Source of the DNA: Lepidodermella squamata
Lineage: Eukaryota; Gastrotricha
NCBI GenBank assembly: GCA_047495785.1
Contig: JBLDXI010000056.1
Location: 62,001-126,000, forward strand
Reading direction: 5' to 3'
DNA: 64,000 nucleotides
Shown here: piece after piece, positions 52,301 to 63,395 of the stretch
Numbering within the stretch: the first letter of the stretch is position 1
Layout: each line of letters opens with the position of its first letter
The notes under the pieces: generated by a model
The model's input: the letters and a program-made list of their open reading frames with translations, nothing else
The model's database searches: none
Told to the model about the DNA's origin: nothing
Position numbers and translations under genes: made by a program

Positions 52301-55300
52301 AAATGGCCTAGCTTATTTTCAATCAGGTATTGAATATAGAATTACAATTTCGTTTTCTGGGGGTGGGAATTAGTTGCTGACATTCTCCCTCCATGCAGAG
52401 TTCACGTGCTTAGATTCAACAGTAACTCGTAATAGTACCGACATTTAAAAAAATATACGGAATCAACAAAATATGCCACTTGCTGCTATTTATAATTTTA
52501 CCCAAAAATAAAAATCTAGAAATAAGATGGTAAGATGAAAAAGTCAGTGTTTCTCTATCGAAGAGGACTATTTGACCGAAAATAAGTGAAAAGTGGGGTT
52601 TGGCGAATTTTCTGTATTTTCAAGTAAATCGCAAGAATAGTGTTCACTTGAAGTAAGACGATTCTTAGATTCAGAGATGTTCTTACTCAGATTTTCTTGA
52701 GAATTTTAAATTTTCAAATTTCAGATCTCTAGGATGCTCCCATCCTCCTTAAAACGCGGAAAACCCCAGAGTTGCTCTGAAATGTGTTACTGATTCAGGT
52801 CTTCGTAGAGACTCTAGCTTGATCCCAGTGAAATTTTTTAACATCAAGTAAGATACCTCACCTCAGATTGCCCCTGAAAATCATGATCGCGCATACAAAA
52901 GCATCAGAATATATTTCGCGGCTAGCTTTTAATTGATGAATGATAAACTAAATTTTTTAAGCGCGCATTATTTGAAATTAGCATTTGTCGCTCGTAAACA
53001 TTGAAGCCCATTTTCTCAGGAACCCTGATGAATATCAACCCCTTTTTTATACCATTCGACTCCACGTTAGTAGATCTTGAAAGTGGCATCAAAATCTCAC
53101 AATGTCAAAAATTTCGCCAAACCCCATTTTTCACTTATTTTCGGTCATTTTATATTTTATTCCTATCTACATGATATCCATATAGAGAAAAAATGACATT
53201 TTTTTTCTATGATGATATCAACGAAATCAGATTTGTTCTTTGTTGCCCATTCTGCGTGGTACTCTTTCCGTTGAGCGTGCTAGAAGCGCTTCTCTCGATC
53301 TTGTCCAAGACTGGACTGAAAATGTAATGAGCACATCGCTTATTATTGTCTTTTTTCTGGTTAGAAACTTATAACGGCTGTTCAAATTCGCACCTAGTTC
53401 AATGAGCATAACAACAGCAATTCTCTAATGCAAAACCGCTTTAATACGCCTCTAACATGCACGTGACCTAGGCGTGACTGAACTTTGCGCAGGTGCCACT
53501 CGGGTAGCAGGCAATATAAACGGATCAATCGCCCTAAAATTTTACTTTCTGCCAAATTGCGAACATATAATTTCACAGTTCGATTTCTCCAAAAATGAAC
53601 AAATTTCTGATCGTCATCTTACTAACAGTTGGTCTATAATATAACTATAAGCTAAATGGCATTAAAAAATGTTTCTTGTTCAAACAGGCTGTTCTAGCTG
53701 TCTATGCGGAGGAGGAGGAGGAGGGAGCTCGTATAATTCGTGACAAGCAAAACGCCCATCACATACAATCCGGCACCAAGGCTCCTCGTAAGCCGAAGAA
53801 CAAGGCCCATGGAGCGGTGAAGGCCAGCAAGTAAGCTGGCGTAAAAACCCCAGAGAAACATGAAGAGGCCAAGCCTAGAATATTTGGAAAGGTTGGGAAA
53901 TTTGTTGGGAAGGTCATCCAGAAGGGCAAAGATCAGTACAATAAGATACCTAAAGGCGTAGCTGATGGCTTGAAGACCAAGGTCAAGGCCAAGAATGCAT
54001 GAGCCGAACTTCAAAGGTAACAAGCGCGTGCTCATTTACTTATTTCACTGGTGAGGATTCGTGGAATGATGAATGAGTAAATCAATAAAACAATTCGAAG
54101 AAAAAATTAGATTTATTTGCTAATGTTTAAAAAATTTCAAAATCAGGTTCAAAATTAGTTTGAATATTCTCATTTTTTTTATAAAATTGCAACTTCAAAA
54201 CGGGTTGAGTGAAAACTGGGATTTCATTTGCAGTCTTCTTAAAATTTATAAATCTTAAAACATTGAAAAAACCAATTAATCGCAATTTCGCTGGTTTTTA
54301 CTTATGGTCTATTCACTCGCCATTGAAATACCACCTATCAGAACTTGGATGTTCCTCATATGAGACGCACCCCAAGAAAACGTACCAAACTTTTTCACTT
54401 AATCACACAAAAAGGGGCATTATAAAACTATTTTTCAAAAATTATTACTCACGTTCGACTTTTTCGCTCCTCGACCGGGACCATGTCATTCAGAGCCGCC
54501 GCAACAGCTTGATGGTACAGCTCGTACTTGGTCGGATCGCGCTCGAACGTTTCATACGTCTGCGATTCGAGGTTGTCCATCAGCGGCTGAAGCGGGCACT
54601 GCAGGCAGTCTTCGTAGCCGGATGCGAATTCTTCGATGACGTTTTTCGGCGGCATTGTCTTGTACATATGCGCGAGATACTGCGCATACACTTGATAGCC
54701 TTTTTCCGACCTGCAATGGCCGGTTATCACTGGCTGGGTCCCAAGCTATAAATGAGACAATGAAAAAAATTGGTATAAATCCAAAACCGCAAAAATTGAT
54801 AAAAATTATTTGATATGTTCAATCATTTTTCATTTCCCACATTGACTTTAGGATTCAATTTCAATTTTTTCGGACATTCCGGAGCAAAATTTCAATTTTT
54901 CACAATTAATTTTATAGTTTGGCATGATTAATGAAATTTAAAGTTTTTTCTGTCGCAATCTAAGTATTGCAAATACCGACCCTGAAAATTCGCTGCAACA
55001 TGTTTTGATGAACTTTCGGCAACACCGGATAGCTGGCACGATTGACTAGAAAAGCACTTGTATCGACGAAAACGGCTCGAATCGGCTCGCCGAGCCACCT
55101 TTGAAACGCAGTCTACACAAGCCAGCCAAATTAAGCCAATTTTGTTTTCAAATCACAATCAAAAACCGACTTCATCCGGGGCATTTGGGCCAATCATCAA
55201 GGCGAGCCCGACTCTCAGTTGATTTTGCGTCAAAATTCGCAGACGATTCCACCAACTCCACGGGTCGTTTTCTGGATCTGGATTTTCAGTCGTAGGGCCA

Positions 55301-55933
55301 CACGCTGGAATAGCGATCCAAACTTGGCTGACAAATCCGTGTAATTTCGAAAAATGCGAGTACAAAATCCGAGCGAGATTAGCGCAATTCGGCCCGCGTA
55401 ACTGGTAAACAACGGCTGAAACAGCTAGATGAGAGGCGAGCGATAATTCTTCCAAAAAAGCCTGTAATTTAGCAATTATAGCAATTCAATTTTTCGACGA
55501 TTTCTACTGCAAGACCTTTTCAGATATGAGCCGTTCAGCGTCGTTTGGATCGTCGACATCGATCCAGGATGAAAGGCGAGGCACGACAACGTGCTGCCAA
55601 TCTGAGATTTTAATTCAATTTTCATCGATTTTTTCTTTCATGTCGTTATTTGACTGTCTTACCATCGCTGCTAATGACCATGTCCGAGCGCGTGCTTGGT
55701 CTCGCTATTTCTTCACTGTCATCTGCATTTACGCGACGGCGCCGTCTCGGATGAAAAAGTGGTGTGACAACAAATCCGAAGCTAAACAAAACAACAAAAA
55801 TAATCGATCATTTCCGCTCCGTAGCACTCAAACTATCATCCTACCCCTGAGTTTTCGATTCAGCAAGGCATGACGGCAGATCGCTCGTGAAACAAAAGTC
55901 GCGGCCAAATACTAGACTCTTCTGGTTTTTCAT
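49384..55933 (-). CDS. PRMT5: PRMT5 symmetric arginine methyltransferase
   Basis: Eight exons (55845-55933, 55663-55781, 55516-55601, 55171-55461, 54981-55112, 54453-54745, 51703-52220, 49384-49715) give 619 aa, close to human 637. The N-terminal TIM-barrel half includes VVTPLFHPR and WNRLRIL...[26 protein letters not shown] carries the Phe that favours symmetric dimethylation. SAM motif [10 protein letters not shown] and double-E loop [15 protein letters not shown] follow. The end is [13 protein letters not shown]. It modifies Sm and histone proteins, and SMN, which binds the methylated Sm tails, is the next gene upstream. Introns 3-5 need GTC-type donors (GTCTTG, GTCGGT, GTCGGT). Introns 6 and 7 are about 2 kb and hold mobile elements. 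Confidence 0.93.
50221..50585. mobile_element. MITE with TACCGTACTGCCCG inverted ends
   Basis: TACCGTACTGCCCGAAAAAA at the left is repeated as TTTTTTTCCGGGCAGTACGGTA at the right; the outer TA pair could be a Tc1/mariner-type target duplication. The interior carries five variants of AATAAATGTCAG spread over 300 bp. It lies in PRMT5 intron 7 and has no coding capacity. Confidence 0.75.
52572..53149. repeat. Inverted repeat in PRMT5 intron 6
   Basis: GACCGAAAATAAGTGAAAA, then TGGGGTTTGGCGAA, at 52572-52607 is matched in reverse complement at about 53111-53147 with one or two mismatches. The interior of about 500 bp is non-coding. It may be a non-autonomous DNA element; no target duplication could be recognised. 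Confidence 0.65.
53179..53211. mobile_element. 33-bp element of the CATAGAGA family
   Basis: CATATAGAGAAAAAATG faces CATTTTTTTTCTATG, flanked on both sides by ATGATATC (53171-53178 and 53212-53219). Its size, ends and 8-bp duplication match the 34-bp element at 44.5 kb, and its AGAGAAAAAATGAC stretch matches the ends of the 420-bp copy. Confidence 0.85.
53595..53834 (+). CDS. Nested secreted-peptide gene with early stop
   Basis: Within PRMT5 intron 6 on the opposite strand. Exon 1 (53595-53627, [11 protein letters not shown]) and exon 2 (from 53688, [17 protein letters not shown]) repeat the layout of the genes at 17.6 and 19.7 kb: 11 codons, phase-0 intron of 60 nt inside the signal peptide, then an acidic segment. 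The mature part is short and basic ([12 protein letters not shown]). A TAA at 53832-53834 ends it at 60 aa, but the same frame stays open to a TGA at 54000-54002. That extra stretch would encode a Lys/Gly-rich amphipathic segment ([16 protein letters not shown]) typical of cationic antimicrobial-like helices. It is either a recent nonsense allele or a read-through gene. Confidence 0.65.
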
Positions 55934-56230
55934 TTCACGCAATACGTATCTACTGGAAAATAATCGATAAATTGTGTCCGCTCATAATGCTTTAATGGCA
56001 TTTTCGCCGAGCCGCAAACATGATTGCGCGCAAACAAGTGAATATCATCAGCGAATTTATTATTGAAGCCGAATAATACGCATCTATGTACGTGACTAGC
56101 GACTATATACCAACGAGAGAAATCTATTTACAAAAATACTCGTCAACAAAATGAAGACGGAAGAGAAAAATGTCTTTGGCACGAAATTTTAAGCACAATA
56201 TCGAGTCCTAAGAATCCCAAATGAGCAAAA

Positions 56231-57109
56231 TCAGACCGGTGATGGCTTTTTTGTCGTACTCGGCCGCGGAATATTGCACGGTTTATCGTTGTTAGCGCTG
56301 CTTTCTGACCGTAAATCCGTCACAGCCTGATGATATCCAGTGTGAAAACCGGCCATGTACCAACTCATGAGTGCGCAGTGCAGAGTTGACGACGAGGGGC
56401 CAGCTGGTGACTGCATAAGAGGCATAGCACTCGGCGAAAGTGCTGGAGGTAGCATAAACGCGTTCGGTGGACGCGAAGAAGAACAACCACAAGAACCACA
56501 AGAGCCACTGGCTTTTTGATGTTGCTGATCTTGTTGAATAGACGGAGAGTAATTACTGTATTGATGAGTAGATTGTTGTTGCGGTTGCTGTTGTTGAGGC
56601 TGTTGCGGATGTTGAGGTGGATGATAAGTAACCGGAGCGATTTCGTTGAGTAGTTTTTCATCCTCCTCATCATAACCGACATATCGAACGGTGCAAGAGA
56701 AGGTAGACTTTGAGATCTCAATAATTTCTGCCTCGTAAGGCATCCCATCTTCATATAACGCCATACACTTATCACCCACTTTCCAGCGAATTTGGGGCGA
56801 GTGAGATGCGAAAGATACATCCTCATTAGGCTTGCTACCTTGGCTTTCGTTGTGTTTCGTGTTTTTCAACGCTGATTTGATTGGCTTGCGCTTGACATCG
56901 GGAGTGACGTCTGATCCTTGAAGCTTGCTCAAAGCTAGCTTTCGGCTTTTCTCGTACGCGCGAATCAATGCTTCATCGTCAATATCGACTTCGTCGTCTA
57001 GAGAGGAAGAATTATCAGCTGGGTCTTTCGAAGCACCTCTACTCCAGATCACAGAACCTGCTGCAGCTGAAGCTGTATTTCCAGAAGCGCTATCCATAAC
57101 TATTGACAT
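56231..57109 (-). CDS. SMN1: SMN survival motor neuron protein
   Basis: A single coding exon. The ATG at 57109 (MSIVMDSASG) or the one four codons later is the likely start, since CACTCACAG at about 57122-57130 is a good acceptor for a 5' leader. The Gemin2-binding helix is DEALIRAYEKSRKLAL. The Tudor domain runs from WKVGDKCMALYEDG to YDEEDEKLLNEIAPV and binds dimethylarginine on Sm tails. The C-terminal YG-box is ALMSWYMAGFHTGYHQA. A Gln/His-rich stretch replaces the vertebrate polyproline region. SMN loads Sm rings on snRNAs; PRMT5, the enzyme that makes its ligand, is the downstream neighbour on the same strand, 298 bp away. Confidence 0.92.
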   Translation of the reverse strand: MSIVMDSASGNTASAAAGSVIWSRGASKDPADNSSSLDDEVDIDDEALIRAYEKSRKLALSKLQGSDVTPDVKRKPIKSALKNTKHNESQGSKPNEDVSFASHSPQIRWKVGDKCMALYEDGMPYEAEIIEISKSTFSCTVRYVGYDEEDEKLLNEIAPVTYHPPQHPQQPQQQQPQQQSTHQYSNYSPSIQQDQQHQKASGSCGSCGCSSSRPPNAFMLPPALSPSAMPLMQSPAGPSSSTLHCALMSWYMAGFHTGYHQAVTDLRSESSANNDKPCNIPRPSTTKKPSPV

Positions 57110-57214
57110 ACATCTAACAAACTGTGAGTGAAAAAGTGAAGTGTTAGTGCACAGTGATATGTAAAAGAGAAACCGTGGAAGCTGAGTGAAGGAAAATGTG
57201 AAATGTGTGACCAT

Positions 57215-57969
57215 CGAAACTTGGGTCTTAGAAAACAGTTAATTAAACCCTTCAATCACGATCAAGAAAGAGTACTGTAAAATGAAAATTTTCATGAAAG
57301 GAGCAATAAAGACCCAGGGAGATGGATGCAACACAACCTCGTTATATGGCTAAAAACCACGATGCAATGATTGAAAAACAATTTCTGTGGTATGATTCAC
57401 TCAGAAGACTTCATCCAGCCATATATAAGTGTCGTCGCAATCTATCGCGCGGAGTTTATGCGGCTTGCTCGTAGCCCGATCTCAAAAAGTTCAAGTCTTT
57501 ATGGATTGTGGAGTGAGAATCAGATGAGCCCGCGTGGTTTTCAACGTCAAGGACGCGCGGGCTCTTCAGTCCTTCCGCCGGAAACTCAATTCAGTTTTTC
57601 GACAGGTTAGACAATAAAAAGTCGGCATATTACGCTTCAGAAATATGCAATTTATTGTCACTAATAGCTTTGATTGAAAAGCTGAATAATTAAATATAGT
57701 TCAAAAATAAATGAACCCGCCTTTAAAAATCAAAATCTTCCGCCGCGCGAGCTGGTTCCGAAGATTTGCCCGACTCAGAACACTCAGACCTTTTCAAGCT
57801 ACCAAAGCTTGATTGTTGATTCTTCTTTATTTCTGCGTGATCGCTTATCGCTTGTGATGACATTTAACTGTACCAACAATCTGCTAAGGTTTCACCAGCT
57901 CTGTCTTTTCTCTTCCTTTTCTGCTAATTCATGCCTCATGCTTCATGTATGATTCATTATTTGCATTAG
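57215..57969. other. Divergent region between SMN and PHF14
   Basis: Contains the promoters of both genes. A polyA signal-like AATAAA lies at about 57305. No coding region is convincing. GCATTAG directly before the PHF14 ATG may be a splice or leader acceptor. Confidence 0.4.
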
Positions 57970-60900
57970 ATGGAAGAACCCTCGTCTAGCTTGCCTACAG
58001 AACTCAACTTCTTGCTAAGAGGCAGAGCTCCAGGAAAACGTCAGATTAAACCAGTTTCTATTGAGCAAGCTCAAGCTAGTTTGGCGTGGGTAAAAAATAT
58101 TTGCGGAGACGACGATGAGGAGGAAGATGCCGATGGCGCCCCTGATATAATCTCGCCCAAAGCTGCCTCAGAAAATGGCGATGATGGCGAGACGCAGGAA
58201 GAATTAGATGAAGATGAGGCAGCGGACGACGAAGAGGAGGAAGCCTCTATAGACGAAGAAGCTAGCGACGAAGAAGAAGACAGGGGCGAACATTCTGCTG
58301 ACGAAGAGGAATCAATCGATGAAGTTGGACCGGAAGATCTTTCTGAAGATAACCCTGTTGAATCAGAGAAAAAAGTTGATCACAAGTCTCTGAAACTTGT
58401 TGTGAAGCGTGCTGTTCAAGTTTTCACGGTTGAAGAGCAGCACGAAGATGAACCTGAACAGGTTCCAGCTGGCCTCGGTTTCTTGCTTAAAACTCGCGCA
58501 CCTGGCAAACGCAAGATCAAACCAGTCTCTGCCGAGAAAGCTGCAATTCTCGCCGAGCTTGGTGGCAGTGATGATGACGATGAGGATTTCCAATGCGCGG
58601 CTGACCTTCATGAAATCGACGACAACAGTAACACATCAGCCGCTAGCGAAGACAGCGATGATAGTGACTACTCTCCTGCCAAGAAGAAAACAGTCAACAA
58701 GAAGAATGGCCACAAAAATGGTTACCATTCAGACGATTCAGACGTTCAAATAACCAAAGAAGAACACAACTCTATCCATATTGATCTCGATTCATTCGAT
58801 AATTCATCATCAGTGTCATCGAAACCTCAAGAATTGCCCTCAGGTAGCGGTCCGAAGGTCGAAACACTAGTTTGTTTAGTTTGTCTGAAAGAAAATAACG
58901 ATAATCCTGATAATGAGCTTGTTCAATGTGATGGCTGTGGTATAGCCTGCCATGTTTTATGCTATGGTATGACCAAAGTCAGACTACTCGCTATTGATCT
59001 TTAATTCATTCGTTTTTCTATAGGAATCGGCGAATTGAGTGATTTAGGCATGGATGACGGCAGATCCACCCCGCTGTCTACAGCTTCGACTGAGCCGTGG
59101 TTTTGCGACTCGTGTCGTGCCAGTTCTCACAAAGTTTCTTGTCAGCTATGCCCAAACGAGGGCGGAGCTTTTAAGCAAACAGATTCAGGCCACTGGGTAC
59201 ATCTAATTTGTGCCCTTTACACCGGCTGCAGCTTCGGCGAAGTCGGTGGTCTATCACGTGTCAATGTTAACACTATCAAACAGAAACAATGGGGCTCTCG
59301 GGTTTGCTCACTATGTCCGGATCCTCAATTTGCTAGCACAGGTTCGTCGTCGAATATTTTCTACAGTCTTGTTTTTTTATTTAAAAATTTTCAACAGGAG
59401 TTTGTATCTCATGTGATGCTGGAATGTGTCGAATGGTTTTCCATGTAACGTGTGCTCAACGTGAGGGCCTATTAGCCGAAGCTCCAGTGGCCGTAGCAGC
59501 TTCAGTACTCACATCAGCCATGCATTCTCCGATGGCGAAAATGCCGAAAGCGCATAGAAATGATTATTCGTCGGACGAGGAGGAAAAAAAGCAGCGCAAA
59601 CGGCAAGCAGCTGCTACCGAAGCAGCTGATCCGTTTTACGCATGTTGTAAACGGCATTCGAATCCGGAGGCCACAAAGAAAAACAGACGAAATTGTTTGG
59701 CTGCTTTTCGGATTTGCAATACTTTCAAGCAAGACGATCGATGGGAATTAGGTAACATTAATTAACCATTTTTGCGATTATACTTTTATTTTATGAAAAA
59801 TCCCAAATCGTGCACTACCACAGTTATAATTACATCTTCAGGTGCGGATTAAACGATCACGCGCCTTTCGGATAAATTGATCCCCTTAATATAACTAGTC
59901 CGTTGATAACCTTATCATTCGGAATTCTGGTTACATTTCGAAATTCTTTTAATTCTATCAATTTTTGTATTATGTATGTCTTAGCTCAAAAGCAATTTAG
60001 GCAATTTAGGTAAATAGCTAGGTTAGCAGATGATCGTTCCAATAGTCCTATTGTCCTTAAAACTAGGTTGAGGAGCGATTTCGCCTTTAAACTATGCCAT
60101 TAAGCAATCAAGGCCCTCAATTTTACATTATAATCCAATTCGAAAAAGAGCTTCAAGGCAAGAACATTCAAATGCTAGAACCACGGCAACAACATAATAC
60201 AACAGTAAGTTGTATTATAAAATGAAAATATTTTTAGACTATATCTCCGAAATTGTGAAGATCGAAAAGTTATAGATGGGTTCTATAAGTTCAGGTTTTC
60301 TTACATTTCGAATAAAAGTTGATTCTAACGTTTCTGTATGATTATTTTCCAGCTCTTGGCCGTGATCGGTACGAGCGGAAGTTGGTCGGAGCTCGCGAGC
60401 GGTTTTTGTCGCGAACTCAGCGCCAAGTCGCCTCGTTCCAATCATCAGTCTCAACAGCACTAACGTATCAATCGCGGCCGTTGACGTCGTGCCCAGGCGC
60501 CGTGAAACGCGCCCTGCTCAAGGCGAAACTCGGCGGCGTCGAGGAGGAGCAGTTTGTCATGTCGCCATCGCACAACTCGAACAGCGCAGCAGCCTCCGCC
60601 TCCCACTATGCCCCGCTTTCATTCACCTCCCGATTCTGCCAGTACTACGAGGCGAGAAATCGAAGAATCGACGAGCTACGCCTGCTGGCCTCGACATCTA
60701 ACAGCCAGCAAAACGAGGCAACTCTGGAAGAGAACGAGTTGAAAAAGACGTACGAGGTGTTGTTTCAAAGCGTTCGCCGGCATCGAGATCAGGGCGATCG
60801 AAATTGCCAGGAACTCGCTGAAATTTACGCGAATGTCGTAGATTTGCTGAAAAAATTCTACCCCGACGACGAGTCTATCAGCGAATACTCACTGCCAGAC

Positions 60901-61581
60901 GATCTTAAAGCGCCAGTCTCGGATAAGAAACAATTCGAGACTGAATTGAAAGAAACAGCGGGTATTTCGATGTTTGAATGTGCGGTTTGTAAGCAGACCC
61001 GCGAGCAGCATATGCTAATGGCGTGTGGGACTTGCGACCGCAAATTTCACTGCTTCTGCTTGGACCCTCCCCTATCTCAGCCTTGGACAACGGGACCAGG
61101 TAAAGGCTCGAAGCGGAATTCGGCTGGAAAATGGGCGTGGGAGTGCTATTTTTGTTGCCCGTCCTCGAGTGATAACGACGTTGTGAGGAAGGACGTGGAT
61201 GTCGATGCGCCGAGGCAGTTGCGGCGAGATATCAAAGCGCCGCAGCGTTTTATCGCATTTTCCGAAAATCCAGGCCCGCAATCCGACTCAAAACTGCCGA
61301 AACCGGTCGAAGAAACTCGGAAAGTCGAGGAAAAACCCGCGGCAAAGGGGCGAAATGTGTGCTACACGCACCGGGGCGGCAAAAGGGGCGGCCGAGGCGG
61401 TGGTGGAAAGGGTCAGAAACGCGGTCAGAAAAGTGTTGAAAATGCGGGCGACGATGGCCCGCTCGCGAAAAAGCAGTCGGTGCCTGAAATTCCGCCGATT
61501 TCTGTCGCGATTCTGTCGAAATCTCCGACTAAGCCCGCCGATCCGAAGGTCTACGATTTTTCGTCCGAGTCCAATGAGTGA
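57970..61581 (+). CDS. PHF14: PHF14-type chromatin reader with PHD fingers
   Basis: Exons 57970-58966, 59024-59341, 59398-59751 and 60353-61581 encode 965 aa. An acidic N-terminal half is followed by PHD1 ([11 protein letters not shown] to [14 protein letters not shown]), then [11 protein letters not shown] and an extended PHD ([27 protein letters not shown] to [19 protein letters not shown]). A long helical linker leads to a last PHD ([32 protein letters not shown]). The tail is basic and Gly/Lys-rich. Human PHF14 reads the unmodified H3 tail. The N-terminal part holds a duplicated motif ([17 protein letters not shown] and [17 protein letters not shown]). A second final PHD known in human was not found. 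Confidence 0.92.
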
Positions 61582-62818
61582 AAAATGTTTGCTGTTTAGT
61601 CATTTGAATGAAACGCAACGTGGAAATTTTGTTTAAATTCAAATTTAATTCGATGTTTTTCAACTGGGCCTTGGCTGAATTTTCGAATTTTTCTCGTTGC
61701 GTTTCTGAATTATTTCATAAACTGCTGTAACTTGAACGACCATCAAAAACTGGAAAATCATTACGCTATGTACTTTCAATCGACTTTCATCCGAAAAATT
61801 ATTGCTCGTCGTTTTCTTTCTCTCTTCACCCTGCGATAAATTCCGCAAAATATGCTGGCCATCTCTCTTGCTCCTGCGTATTCTTATTGTTAATTCTCTA
61901 TTCACGGTGAATGTATGTAAAATTCGTGTGATACTTGCCTTTTATTGTTCAGCTGAAAGATTGTATTGTTACCTGCAACTCGATGATGCTAATAACTGCG
62001 CTAGTAATGATTTAAAAGCTGACCAAACAATGTCAAATGTCTTTTACGCAATTTTATACCTATCGATATACGCAATTCTGTCGTGTATTAAACAAAGCTT
62101 GATTAATTATTAACACAGTTTGATCGGTTTATTGCTCGGGGAATTCGATTGATCACAAAATTTAGCGGGGCTTATTTAAAGCAACAACCATGTTAACATC
62201 GCAAAAATTCAACTGAAGAAATACGTTTTGTTCCAAATTTTTCCATGTAGATTTTTTAATGCTATAATATTTCCTAATTTCAGGAATTTCTTGATAAAAA
62301 CTTATTCATATTCTGTGGAAATTAAGATTGAAGATCCCTTAGTTGGTATTAATTTTTTACTCTTAAATACATTAACATGGGCGATTTGTATTTCAAAAAT
62401 CTATGACGTGGGCGATTTAAAATTATTTCTGGGTCTTAAGAAGCCAAAAGTAAATGTTGGTTTTAATTTTGGGCCCTAATTTTAGCGTTGCAAAATTTTG
62501 ACTATTTCATTTGCCTAGAATATTAATTGTGATTAATTGTGAAATAAGAATGATTTCCATATAATTTTTCGCGATTTTAGCGTAAGGTGTGAGAGCAGTG
62601 TTATAAACCATTTTTTAGTAATTTTGGGTTATTCGCCAAGCTTAGAAATTCGATCCCGTCAAACGACACTCCGTTAATTTGTTAGCCCATATTTTGCTCA
62701 AATTGTCAATTTTTCCTTAAACAAGTTTAACGACCGGTTTGGATTTTTTCACATGTTTAATTCGGATTTTTATAAAAACTTAATTTTTAATTTTAGTCAT
62801 ATTTTATCTTGATAAATA
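61582..62818. other. Spacer and 5' leader of RPT2
   Basis: About 1.2 kb of AT-rich sequence without a supported gene. TTTTTAATTTTAG ends at 62796, 23 nt before the RPT2 ATG, and is a good acceptor for a leader intron or spliced leader. Confidence 0.4.
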
Positions 62819-63395
62819 ATGGGAGCGCAACAGCCCGGTGGCCAGCGGAACCGCGACGGTGCGGGTAAGGACGGCGACAAGCCGAAGCGTAAATACGAAC
62901 CGCCCGTGCCGATGAGCCGCATCGGTCGCAAGAAGAAGCGCGTGAAGGGACCGGAGGCCGCGTCCAAGTTGCCGCAAGTTACGCCGCATACAATGTGTCG
63001 ATTAAAACAACTCAAACTCGAGCGAATAAAAGATTACCTACTCATGGAGGAGGAATTTATTCGCAATATGGAGCGTCTCAAGCCGATCGAGGAGAAGGAG
63101 GAGGAAGAGCGGTCCAAGGTGGACGACTTACGCGGCACCCCCATGTCGGTTGGGTCGCTGGAGGAAATCATCGACGACAACCATGCGATCGTTTCGACTT
63201 CGGTCGGTTCCGAGCACTACGTGTCGATTCTGTCCTTTGTCGACAAAGACCAGCTGGAACCGGGTTGTACGGTACTGCTGAATCACAAAGTGCATGCCGT
63301 TGTCGGCGTGTTGGCCGATGATACCGATCCGATGGTGGCGGTTATGAAGCTTGAAAAAGCGCCGCAGGAAACCTATGCCGATGTCGGTGGTCTAG
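62819..63395 (+). CDS. PSMC1: 26S proteasome ATPase subunit RPT2, first coding exon
   Basis: Only the N-terminal 192 codons are in the window; the exon ends in DVGGLG|GTAAA and the next exon is not found before the window edge. The start MGAQQPGG has Gly2, the N-myristoylation signal of RPT2. [20 protein letters not shown], then [20 protein letters not shown] and EEEFIRN form the N-terminal coiled coil; [20 protein letters not shown] and [18 protein letters not shown] form the OB domain. The AAA ATPase domain is therefore off-window. RPT2 is one of six ATPases that unfold substrates at the proteasome gate. Confidence 0.93.

Noticed and set aside
54209-54751. Plus-strand ORF of 180 aa over PRMT5 exon 6
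   Set aside because: Its coding-like part is the antisense of a conserved PRMT5 exon.
60200-60460. Minus-strand ORF opposite PHF14 exon 4
   Set aside because: No family resemblance, and the plus strand continues PHF14 in frame.
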